Shown here: positions 11,946-21,290 of the stretch, one piece after another
How the letters are laid out: each line of letters starts with the position of its first letter
Position numbering within the stretch: position 1 is the first letter of the stretch
Assembly: GCF_022458985.1 (NCBI RefSeq)
Contig: NC_061771.1
Location: 28,822,001 to 28,886,000, forward strand
Direction: 5' to 3'
Source of the DNA: Mugil cephalus
Taxonomy: Eukaryota; Chordata; Actinopteri; Mugiliformes; Mugilidae
Length of the DNA: 64,000 nucleotides
The notes under the pieces: model-generated
The model's database searches: none
What the model was told of the DNA's origin: nothing
What the model saw: only the letters and a program-made list of their open reading frames with translations
Program-made: the position numbers and the translations under genes

Positions 11946-12844
11946 GCCCTTCCATAGCTCGGGATGGGGAATTTTCGCTTTTTTATTTGTTTGAGCAAAA
12001 TGCAGAGCAACGAGGACCATAATCTGGGAGATGGACCACCCCTCCTCCGCATTTCCCCAAAAAAATAAAATTCTTATCATGAAAAGCCAGGGGAACAACT
12101 GCTAAACCCATCAAGAGCCAGATCAGCAAGGCCAGAGAACAGAGCTTCTGTGGCAGAGCACTTTCTAAGACTTGTTTTTTGTTGAAGAAACAGGTCCTGC
12201 AGTACAACATGAGTGGGTGTGGGGTGAGTGAGGAGCAGTGTTTGGGATGAATATGCCAGAATGATCACAGGAAGGAAGAAAGGCACCGCCCAACAGTCCG
12301 AAGCTGCCCCCACCTCCTCAACATCCTCATCACACCTTGGCCCCCCCACCCCCCGCGCCCCACCATTCCAAACACACGCTCATCATGACTACCAGTTGAG
12401 AAAGCAGGGAGAACCCCCCGGACCCGGGTCAGCAAGGCCAGAGGACAATACAATATCAACCCAGGATTGCTGAAGGTGTGGGCAAGCTTGTGTAGAACAT
12501 TACGCTAAAGTAAGTTTAAGTGTAATACTTGTCGTGTTGTGCAAGAAAAAGGATCGAGAGGAATGTCACTGCAGTACGCAGTGAAAAGCTGAAAATGATC
12601 ATGAAAAGAATCAGTGGTACTCACCCACAAAGGCCAAAACCCCCTTTCCCCTAATGTTCCCATTTACACTGCGTCTTCCCACTCCAAGTGACACAATTTA
12701 TGGCTAGCAATTAGCGCTGTGCACAAACCGAGTGCAAACCAGTAACCTTCCTACAGCTCTTTGCTGACATCAACCCCCAAGAATGCACAAGGTGCGTACC
12801 TGGTTGCACTGCAGTTCGCCGTGTCATTCTTACACCCTTGCACA

Positions 12845-12914
12845 GGGGATTAGCTCAGTGGTAGAGCGCATGCTTTGCATGTATAGGCCCCGGGTTCAAT
12901 CCCCGGCATCTCCA
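12845..12914 (+). tRNA. tRNA-Ala (TGC), minor damage
   Basis: Ala-TGC, 70 nt. One G is missing in the A box (GGGGATTAGC) and one in the anticodon 3' side. Confidence 0.85.
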
Positions 12915-13582
12915 GCTTTAGCTTGCTGTCCCCAATGTTTTTTTAACACCCGCATGGAGAACCCAAGCGACAACTGACGACCAACTGTGTCTTCTTTGTC
13001 CCATACTGTAGCAATCTCTTCCTTGCACTGAGAGGGGGGAACGAGGGTGTGTCTGGAACATTACTGGCATGAAAGTGGTCAGAATGATCAGAGAAAGGAA
13101 AGGTGGTAACCAGGGAATTGGCCTTAACAGTGAGTTAGCGGCTCTAATGACTGAATTTAAGCGGTATCATAGGCAGGTTGGAGAAATGTTGATTCAGCTA
13201 CAGTGGACAATTGCAGGCCATGAAAGCTGGACAGGGGGAAGGGCAGGCAGAGTGAACAACCATGTTTGATGACCAGGCAAAAGTTGTCCCAAGCTTGCTC
13301 AAGGTGTGCACAGAGCTTTTAGCAGCACATTTCTTTCTAAGACTTGTTGCTGTTGTGGAAGAACAACCTTTTCCTCCAGTGCTCCCCGTTTACACCTTGG
13401 CTACGGCCCCTTTTGACAAAGTTTAGTAGGCCAGCAATTAGTGCTGTATACAAACAGGGGGAATCTAGTCCCACTCAACAGCTGACAGAAATGCACAGAC
13501 CTTTTGACCAAGATCAAACTTCAAGCCCGTGCTCTCAACACGGGGACTGGCGCTGATTTGTCCAAAGATCCCCTGTCTTTTA

Positions 13583-13656
13583 GCGTTGGTGGTATAGTGG
13601 TGAGCATAGCTGCCTTCCAAGCAGTTGAAACCCGGTTCATTCCCGGGCCCAAAGCA
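13583..13656 (+). tRNA. tRNA-Gly (TCC), damaged 3' half
   Basis: The 5' half through the anticodon arm is intact. The T arm and acceptor 3' strand contain inserted A and C runs that disrupt pairing. Confidence 0.78.
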
Positions 13657-13861
13657 GCGTTCTTTTGTTTAGCCTAAAGGACTGTAAAGATGACAATACA
13701 AAGTGGATTAAATTTGCAATTAGTGCTGTACACGAAACAGATTTCAGTTCGCAGCAACCAGCTGTGACGCCGCCAATAGTACTTAACGTGTTGAGTACAG
13801 TTTTCGTATACAACTCATACATCTGTTTTGAGGGTGCATTTGAAAGAGAAAAACAGCCACT

Positions 13862-13945
13862 CGTTGTCGGCAGGGTTCGAACCTGGCGGGAAACCCCAAT
13901 GGATTTTCTAGTCCATCGCCTTTAAACCCCTCGGCCACGACAAAC
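13862..13945 (-). tRNA. tRNA-Ser (AGA), minor damage
   Basis: Ser-AGA with small insertions in the D arm and anticodon stem and one substitution in the T loop (CAGGGTTCGAAC on the plus strand). Confidence 0.82.
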
Positions 13946-14074
13946 CCCCTTTCCCTACTCGGGATGGGGAATTTCGCTTTTTTATTTGGTTTTGAGCAAA
14001 ATGCAGAGCAACGATGGACCATAATCTGGGAGATGGACCACCCCTCCTCCGCATTTTCCAAAAAACTAAAATTC

Positions 14075-14196
14075 TTTTCATGAAAAGCCAGGTGAGACAA
14101 CTGCTAAACCCATCAAGAGCCAGATCAGCAAGGCCAGAGAACAGAGCTTCTGTGGCAGAGCACTTTCTAAGACTTGTTATTGTTGAAGAAAACAGG
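14075..14196 (+). repeat. Internal sub-repeat, version after the Ser gene
   Basis: Shares ordered blocks with 14373-14551 and 15211-15363: TCATGA..AGCCAG, GATCAGCAAGGCCAGAG, CAGAGCTT, then a CTTGTT-GTTG stretch. This shows old duplication inside the tRNA unit. Confidence 0.75.
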
Positions 14197-14372
14197 TCCT
14201 GCAGTACAACATGAGTGGGGTGTGGGGTGAGTGAGGAGCAGTGTTGGCATGAATATGCCAGAATGATCACTGGAAGGAAGAAAGGCACCGACCAACAGTC
14301 CAAAGCTGCGCCCACCTCCTCTAACATCCTCATTCACACCTTGGCCCCTCACCCCCGCATTTCCCAAACTAC

Positions 14373-14551
14373 CACGCTCATCATGACTAGCCAGTTGAGA
14401 AAGCAGGTAGACCCACCGGGACCCGGATCAGCAAGGCCAGAGGACAATACAACATCAACCCCGGACTGCTGTAGGTGTGTGCAGAGCTTGTGTAGAACAT
14501 TATGCTAAAGTAAGTTTAAGTGTAATACTTGTCGTTGTTGTGCAAGAACAG
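14373..14551 (+). repeat. Internal sub-repeat, version before the Ala gene
   Basis: Diverged relative of 14075-14196. GATCAGCAAGGCCAGAG and GTGTGCAGAGCTTGTGTAG are shared, followed by CTTGTCGTTGTTGTGCAAGA. Confidence 0.75.
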
Positions 14552-14684
14552 GATCGAGAGGAATGTCACTGCAGTACGCAGTGAAAAGCTGAAAATGATC
14601 AGTGAAAAGAATCAGTGGTACTCACCCACAAAGGCCAACCCCTTCCTCTAATGTTCCCATTTACACTGTGTCTTCCCACTCCAA

Positions 14685-14730
14685 GTGACACAATTTAGTG
14701 GGCTAGCAATTAGCGCTGTGCACAAACCGA
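14685..14730 (+). promoter_or_regulatory. Shared ~45-bp block upstream of tRNA-Ala (possible upstream element)
   Basis: The block begins GTGACACAATTTAGTGGG and contains CAATTAGCGCTGTGCACAAA. A close relative lies at 15407-15451 upstream of Gly, and its core CAATTAGTGCTGTACACGAA lies near Ser. It starts about 130-170 bp from each tRNA. Function is unproven; shared ancestry of the flanks explains it equally well. Confidence 0.4.
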
Positions 14731-14856
14731 GTGCAAACCAGTAACCTTCCTACAGCTCTTTGCTGACATCAATTCTACTGTGGACCATGCAACATCAGCC
14801 CAAGAATGCACAAGATTGCACTGCAGTTCACCGTGTCATTCTTACACCCTTGCACA

Positions 14857-14928
14857 GGGGATGTAGCTCAGTGGTAGAGCGCATGCTTTGCATGTATGAG
14901 GCCCCGGGTTCAATCCCTGGCATCTCCA
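14857..14928 (+). tRNA. tRNA-Ala (TGC), intact
   Basis: Full 72-nt Ala gene. One C-to-T change in the T stem leaves a G-T wobble. No four-T terminator is seen until about 15365, more than 400 bases downstream. Confidence 0.94.
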
Positions 14929-15210
14929 GCTTTAGCTTGCTGTCTCAATGTTTGTTAACACCCGCATGGAGACCCAAGCGACAACTGACGACCAACTGTG
15001 TCTTCTTTGTCCCTAGCTGTAGCAATCTCTTCCTTGCCCTGAGAGGGGGGACGAGGGCTGTGTCTGCAACATTACTGGCATGAAAGTGGTCAGAATGATC
15101 AGAGAAAGGAAAGGTGGTAACCAGGTGAGTTAGCGGCTCTAATGACTGAATTTAAGCGGTATCATAGGCAGGTTGGAGAACTGTTGATTCAGCTACGAGT
15201 GGACAATTGC

Positions 15211-15363
15211 AGGCCATGAAAGCTGGACAGGGGCAAGGGCAGGGCAGAGTGAACAACCAGTGTTTGATGACCAGGCAACGTTGTCCCAAGCTTGCTCAAG
15301 GTGTGCACAGAGCTTCAGCAGCACATTTCTTTCTAAGACTTGTTGCTGTTGTGGAAGAACAAC
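15211..15363 (+). repeat. Internal sub-repeat, version before the Gly gene
   Basis: Third diverged relative, with GTGTGCACAGAGCTTCAGCA and CTTGTTGCTGTTGTGGAAGA. Followed by the shared 45-bp block at 15407-15451. Confidence 0.7.
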
Positions 15364-15406
15364 CTTTTCCTCCAGTGCTCCCGTTTACACCTTGGCTACG
15401 GGCCTT

Positions 15407-15451
15407 GTGACAAAGTTTAGTAGGCCAGCAATTAGTGCTGTATACAAACAG
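15407..15451 (+). promoter_or_regulatory. Shared ~45-bp block upstream of tRNA-Gly (possible upstream element)
   Basis: Begins GTGACAAAGTTTAGTAGG and contains CAATTAGTGCTGTATACAAA. It is homologous to 14685-14730 and repeated in every readable unit. Confidence 0.4.
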
Positions 15452-15577
15452 GTGGAATCTAGTCCATCTCAACAGCTGATAGAAATGCACAGACCTTTTG
15501 ACCAAGATCAGAACTTCAAGCCCGTGCTCTCAATACGGCGATGTGTGCTGATTTTGTCCAAAGATCCCCTGTCTGTA

Positions 15578-15649
15578 GCGTTGGTGGTATAGTGGTGAGC
15601 ATAGCTGCCTTCCAAGCAGTTGACCCGGGTTCGATTCCCGGCCAACGCA
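15578..15649 (+). tRNA. tRNA-Gly (TCC), intact, last copy before the gap
   Basis: Full 72-nt gene, identical to the copy at 2500-2571, with terminator TTTT at 15656-15659. The Ser gene of this unit would lie in the N gap. Confidence 0.95.
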
Positions 15650-15821
15650 GCGTTCTTTTGTTTAGCCTAAAGGACTGTAAAGATGAGCAATAGAGCAATT
15701 AGTGCTGTACACGAACAGATACAGTGCGCAGCAACTAGCTGTGATGCCGCCAATCATACTGTGAATGTGTTGAGTACAATTTTTGCATACATACTCATAC
15801 ATCTGTTTGAGGGTGCATTTG

Positions 15822-16321
15822 NNNNNNNNNNNNNNNNNNNNNNNNNNNNNNNNNNNNNNNNNNNNNNNNNNNNNNNNNNNNNNNNNNNNNNNNNNNNNNN
15901 NNNNNNNNNNNNNNNNNNNNNNNNNNNNNNNNNNNNNNNNNNNNNNNNNNNNNNNNNNNNNNNNNNNNNNNNNNNNNNNNNNNNNNNNNNNNNNNNNNNN
16001 NNNNNNNNNNNNNNNNNNNNNNNNNNNNNNNNNNNNNNNNNNNNNNNNNNNNNNNNNNNNNNNNNNNNNNNNNNNNNNNNNNNNNNNNNNNNNNNNNNNN
16101 NNNNNNNNNNNNNNNNNNNNNNNNNNNNNNNNNNNNNNNNNNNNNNNNNNNNNNNNNNNNNNNNNNNNNNNNNNNNNNNNNNNNNNNNNNNNNNNNNNNN
16201 NNNNNNNNNNNNNNNNNNNNNNNNNNNNNNNNNNNNNNNNNNNNNNNNNNNNNNNNNNNNNNNNNNNNNNNNNNNNNNNNNNNNNNNNNNNNNNNNNNNN
16301 NNNNNNNNNNNNNNNNNNNNN
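15822..16321. other. Assembly gap of 500 N
   Basis: Exactly 500 N, a typical placeholder of unknown true size. The left side is tRNA array, cut before its Ser gene. The right side begins inside the D2 exon of an Ig receptor gene. The remaining exons of copy A should lie in the missing DNA, so the real gap probably exceeds 500 bp. Confidence 0.98.
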
Positions 16322-19028
16322 GATACAATATTGGAGATGCTTTCTTGGCCTCTACATGGAGAACTGAAGTGAACAGAGAAATATAATTTCAACTGTTGTC
16401 ACCCATTAAATAATTCATCAATATGTAACCCTGTTAAAAATCAATATCCGTGAAATACATAATAGATAATATTTAGTTTAAATATTTTCATCTGTAGGTG
16501 AATCTTTTATTAAAAATTGTAATTAATAGTTCATGAAGGTTAAAATAACTTGATAAAAGAGTAGAATGTAATAAACAAGTTTAAAAAGACAGAACGGCCT
16601 TCAGTGATCAGCCTTCATGGGAGTAGACCAAAACTTGTTTTTGAGCTGAAGCTTCTACAAAGATACAGTTTGACAGGCCATCGAGTCAGAATTCAATAGG
16701 CAGATATATCAGCGTCGGAGCGTTTTTCGCTCGTTGTCAAAGGGGCTTTACTGACCAACTCCTGTGAGGGATGCGAAGCAGATAGGTTGTGTGTGTAGGG
16801 ACACAGAGAGAGAAGAAATAGGTGTGAACTTGCAGCCCACATATTGTCATTTTAACACAAAATGAGCTATATCGAAGGGCCAAGAGGTCTCAATAGTTCT
16901 CAAGGCAGGTGACCTGCAGGGCGGCCGAGGAACCGGCCAGACGTAGCAGGTTCAGGGACGTGGGCGTGGATTGTTGTCGCACCAATTGGCTTCTCAGGGC
17001 TGGGAACGTAGGTGTGGGCTGGTGGCGGCGACTGGCTCAGGATCAGGAACGAGGGGCACTACGGGGGGCCGGGTCCGAGCCGCAGGCAGTGGGGCGGCGA
17101 TCACTCACCCCACGCCCCCGCTACGAGGGGGCGTGGACGGCGCATCGACCAGCTCAGGTTCAGGGACGTGGCCGTGGATTGTTGGCGCAACGATTGGCTC
17201 CTCAGGGTTGGGAACATAGGCGTGGGCTGCAGGTATGGCGATGGGCTCAGGATCGGGAACACAGGTGTGTGCTGCCGGTGCATCGACCGGTTCAGGAAAG
17301 TAGGCACAGGGCAAACTTATGAGGGCAATCACAGCAGGAGAAACCAATGAACAATTAAGGGACACGCGAGGAAACAGACAGGAAACCCAAAACTTAACAA
17401 AATAAAACAGGAAACACAATATGACACAGGCAGACATGACAAAACCACAAGGAAACATGACAGACAGGAAATCCAGAAACTTGACAAAATAAAACAGGAA
17501 ACTTCAAAACATGATCACAAAATAAAAGACAGACATGAACCAAAACATTATTTCTCATTGCTTGTCCTGTGAAACAGGTAAATTTCATTTGAAGATTGAA
17601 ACGACCTATATATCATTATTTTTTGTTTTAATTTGATACTAAATTCATTCTTTCCTAAAATAAATAATTGACATTTATGTTGCTAAAAACCTGAGTTGGC
17701 CATTTTCATTTCTATTTGCCTGATTTAAAAGGGTTATTTCACGCTTAAAGTCACTTACGTTAAAAAATGTTTTGTTGAAACTGTAAGTTAGAAGGTGATT
17801 TCATGTAATTGTAAAACTTATTGTGCACTGGGAAAACGATACCCATGCTGACATTAAAATACTGAAAGATCAGGGTTAGAACAAATAGATGAAAGAACCC
17901 AGAAGGACTGCCCTCATCCATGTGAATACTGAGAGGAGTGCTACAAATAGTTCAGTAACAGTAATGACAGTGATGACACGATGACATATTTGACATATGT
18001 GGAGGAGAAATTCTTACCTGAGACAGTCAGAGTGACTCCAGGTGAACCAGTATATTTCCCTCCTGGTTGGTTTGTTGTGAATCTGAACTTGTACTCAGCT
18101 GAGTCTCTCTCTCTAAGGTCTGAGATTCTCAGAGTGCACTTGTTCTCATCACAGTGATACTGAACACGACCTGAAAACTCTGCGTCTGTCATCAGATTCA
18201 CAGGTTCACCACCTTCCATTTTAGTAAACCATACAGCTTTTTCAACCACGGTGACGTTGTCATTTATTCTGGATGGGTACGTGTAGCTGCAGCTTATTTC
18301 CACTGTTGATCCTTCTACAGCACAGATCTGAGTAGAAGAGTAAGTCACTCCATGATCAATCTGACCAAGTACCACTGGAACACAGAGAACATCAGAGACC
18401 ACAATTAACTGTTGTGCTTTAAAAAGATGATTTCTACAGTTAATGTGTACGTGAGCTGAGGCAGGATGTCACACTCTCTGAGGATGCAGTGAAGGAACAG
18501 TGATGATTTAACATGAGAGACATGAGACAGATGAACTGAAGAGGACAAATGGAAGAGGACAAGTTCAGAGAAAAAGGAAGTGACATAAAAATACAAGTAG
18601 TATTTTTACATAGCTGTGTGAAGTGCGGTGTGAACTCCTTTCACACAGTATGACTTGTGTTTCTTTTATAATCAATGATAATTGTAATAATACATTTATT
18701 GCATATACATATCAGAGACATGTTGAATGATTGAAGGTGATTTGAAATTATTTTAATGACGTCATGATCAATAATAAATCAACTGAATGATGAACGTTAA
18801 AGAATCTCATATTTAACTCAATAATCAGCTCTGCAGTAACAGAAATAAAACCAATATTTCACAGAGTTTAGCAGTCTGGTTTATGTCTGTGTCCATTCTA
18901 ACAGGAAGTATTTATTCACTACAACAAGCAGCTACAGCTTCAGTGAAATGTGAAAAACAGAAACTCAAAGTACCTGATGAGGAGAGAAGGAAGACGACAA
19001 ATCCAGCTTCTGCTACTTTAAACCTCAT
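16322..19028 (-). CDS. CD22/Siglec-like receptor, copy A, 3' part lost in the gap
   Basis: Three coding segments are visible. The signal exon 18974-19028 starts MRFKVAEAGFVVFLL and ends in phase 1. The D1 V-type exon 18018-18374 is 357 bp with AG and GT borders. The start of D2 is at 16322-16363, cut by the N gap. D1 has the B-strand Cys (EISCSY), the E-strand Cys (NKCTLRI) and the F-strand Arg (EYKFRF) typical of Siglec V domains. Intron 2 (16364-18017) is expanded by repeats; in copies B-D it is only about 120 bp. Coding sequence is open with no frameshift in the visible part. D3 to tail are not present, so whether this is a full gene cannot be told. Confidence 0.8.
16949..17260. repeat. 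GC-rich imperfect direct repeat (two ~103-bp copies)
   Basis: 16949-17050 and 17157-17260 share GGTTCAGGGACGTGG at the start and GGCTCAGGATC.GGAAC at the end, separated by a diverged GC-rich segment. The minus strand reads as a Pro-rich repetitive peptide (VPDPEPI, VPNPEEPIV). It abuts the dispersed repeat at 17318 and may belong to the same transposon. Confidence 0.65.
17318..17545 (-). repeat. Dispersed repeat, copy 1
   Basis: The reverse complement matches 43797-44030: repeated TTTCCTGT and TTTTGTCATGTCTG phrases and a shared end around TTGTTCATTGGTTTC. Probable end of a fish transposon; family not assigned. Confidence 0.7.
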
Positions 19029-19502
19029 GTTGGTGGCTCCTCTCTCTGCTGTGTCTGCAGGTAAAACACATCAGCTGCTAAATAACATCCACTACGGTTA
19101 CCTAGTGTCTGAACGGAGCAACATGAATGTGCTCACAAAGAAGGATGTGAACTGAAGGCAGACTCTGTTCTTTGTCCTGTCACTGTGGTCAAAATGTGTT
19201 AATGGTTCAACAGTTTCCTTCTTCTAAAAGTAATGTGTGAGAGTGAACAGTCATCTCATTTGTCAGTAATCTCCCTGTCATCAAGAGAGCATTTAGCTTT
19301 AAGTTTTTAAACAATTCCATGATTATTGTTTTGCAAATGAAGTCAAATATGTGAGTAATTAACACACACAGTCATGTTGTGTTGTGACAGTGTGTGATCT
19401 CACTGTTTGTGTTGTTTTCTCTTCTTGTCAAGTTAACCTGAGGACTTTTAATCAGTAAAGACATTTCATGTGGAACAGTTTATGACAGACTCTACTTTTA
19501 TG

Positions 19503-19723
19503 TAGGGATGGATGATCGAGGTTTAGTTTGAAGCTTCAAAAAGTGGTTCATTACTCGAGGTTTCAGTGACACCGTGTTCGAGTAGGACATCTAGTGGTCA
19601 ATAATATGAAGTGCAATCTAGACAGAAGAGAAATTCACACGTGACACTTCTCATGAATCGTTTGGGATTTGATTCACCATTCACATTTCTGTTCAACTAC
19701 ACTACATGATTGTGTGGCTTTAA
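19503..19723 (+). mobile_element. Fold-back arm, left (spacer A/B)
   Basis: Begins TAGGGATGGATGATCGAGG and is an inverted copy of 23687-23907. The same arm pair recurs in the next two spacers. Probably one end of a DNA transposon with long inverted termini. Confidence 0.65.
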
Positions 19724-19934
19724 GATGACACAGTAAAACATGAAATAAACATCATGTCGTATTTCATATTTAACGTGTCTAATTGTAGTTGGCTAAAGCC
19801 TTTAAAGTAATATAATTTTGTTTCATTTTATTGTGCCAATAGCATTTCTGTCAGAGAGATTTCAAAAATGAGCAATGATGTAGACTCTTTTTAATCTACA
19901 AGACTTTTTTTTATACATTGTCAGTGTTTCAGTT

Positions 19935-20710
19935 TTGCAGGCAGTGTGGAGCTTTGCTTCATTCATTGGTCCTATAGAATTCTAAATGGATCTAAATTCC
20001 CACTACAACTGAAAGCCTTGTCTATGAACCTCCATATTCTCCCAACAGATCACTACGATCTCTAAGTGCAGGTCTACTTGTGGTTCCTAGAGTTTCTAAA
20101 AGTAGAATGGGAGGTAGAGCCTTCAGCTATCAGGCTCCTCTCCTATGGAACCAGTTTGGGTTCAGGAGGCAGACACCGTCTCTACTTTTAAGGTCAGGCT
20201 TCAGACTTTCCTTTTTGACAAAGCTTATAGTTAGTACTGGACTTAACCATCCCTTAGTTATGCTGCTATAGGCCTAGGCTGCAGGGGGACGATGCACTGA
20301 GGACATGTCCTCTCCTCTCTCTTCTCTGGCTCCTGTCCTCTAATATTTATATCTTTTTTTTCCCATCTCTTATAATTTATTTTCTGTTACTAATCACTGT
20401 GTCTCACTCTCTCCCTTCCCCTCCCCTCCCCCTCCATCTTGTTGTGAGGGTCTCTGGTCTGGAGTGCTGAATATCTGACTTGTGGAGTTCTAAGCTACAT
20501 CTGCTGCCGTGGCTTCATCAACCAGCCCAGTCTTCATGGTCTGGAGTGCTGTGTATCAGACCTGTGGAGCTCCATAAACTACATCTGCCCCAGTCTTAAT
20601 GGCCTCCTCCAGTTGTTCACTCCTACCAGATGAACAATTCACCAACCTGCCCATGATTCCTGCTATACTCACAAACTGTCACATAAGATCATCAGCTATG
20701 TGTTATATCA
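19935..20710 (+). mobile_element. L2/CR1-type LINE 3' fragment
   Basis: Encodes frame-broken remnants of an ORF2 C-terminus (VPRVSKSRMGGRAFSYQAPL) followed by a pyrimidine-rich 3' region. A longer relative lies at 30040-30810. The clade call rests on the familiar HWLP..RI.FKILLLTYK..KGLAPSYL signature seen in the other copies. Confidence 0.7.
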
Positions 20711-21059
20711 TTAGATTCAACCTGTTTTCTTCAGCTTGATATATGTATCTATGATGGAGGTTTGTTTATCTTTTTCTTGAAATGAATTGAACACAATCAC
20801 CCTCTGCTTGACGAGCCGCAACAGCGTCGACATGTCGCACCAGCAGCTCATCATCAGCTTCACCTTCCTGTAGAACTCACTGGCAACCAGACGTGTCAAT
20901 CATACAGCCCACAGGCCAAAAACCCTCCAGGGGGTCTAATCGGGCCCAGAGCATGAATTGAAAAGCTTAATTTTTTTATTTCTTTTGAAAAACTCTCCTT
21001 ATTTACTTTGAGTCCTTTATAGTCAAGTTTATTTATTTATTTTTTCTCATCAGTGGTTT

Positions 21060-21290
21060 AACTGTCACGAGGTTGGGGTGAGTGAGAGTCTAAGGAGACA
21101 GAGACATTTTTTTATGTGTTGCATTACCAGGTGTTGAAAGCATTTCATCATAGGTGTGAGAGCCACAGGGTGAAAATCAGAGAGTTCTGTCTGGGTTTTC
21201 TGTACAGGCACGATGGTGGTGATCTTAAGACAGGTTGGCGCCACTGCTGGAGGAAGATGATAAAAAGTCTGTGAACACCTCATTCAGTTG
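21060..21290 (-). mobile_element. Non-LTR reverse-transcriptase fragment
   Basis: The minus strand reads [13 protein letters not shown], then [20 protein letters not shown], which resembles the N-terminal part of a LINE RT domain. Its homologue at 38790-39040 continues to [12 protein letters not shown]. Too short and isolated to be active. Confidence 0.7.

Larger units (their letters stand above)
1..15821. repeat. Tandem array of ~1.99-kb units, each with tRNA-Gly, tRNA-Ser and tRNA-Ala
   Basis: The same block recurs from the left edge to the N gap. Gly gene starts at 7681, 9655, 11590, 13583 and 15578 are 1,974, 1,935, 1,993 and 1,995 bases apart, so the true period is close to 1,995 bp. 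Earlier units measure shorter because bases are missing. Order within a unit is Gly (+), Ser (-) about 280 bp on, Ala (+) about 1 kb further on. The cleanest sequence is at 14000-15800. Spacer DNA carries no credible protein gene. The array starts before the window and probably continues into the gap. Tandem tRNA arrays are known in fish genomes. Confidence 0.95.
16364..18017. other. Repeat-filled intron 2 of copy A
   Basis: AT-rich, featureless DNA at about 16380-16870 and 17560-17940, a GC-rich tandem segment at 16949-17260, and a dispersed repeat at 17318-17545 that recurs inverted at 43797-44030. No credible exon was seen. Confidence 0.7.

Noticed and set aside
1-15821. CRISPR-like or satellite interpretation of the array
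   Set aside because: The units are about 2 kb with tRNA genes; there are no short repeats with unique spacers, and the sequence is eukaryotic.
15683-16392. Long open frames of about 200 codons on both strands
   Set aside because: They consist almost entirely of the N gap and are artefacts.
18883-19155. Plus-strand 90-codon frame, repeated at 28978 and 37002 and inverted at 42742
   Set aside because: It is the antisense shadow of the signal-peptide exon and its 5' flank. The minus strand (plus in copy D) has the start codon, hydrophobic leader and splice donor.
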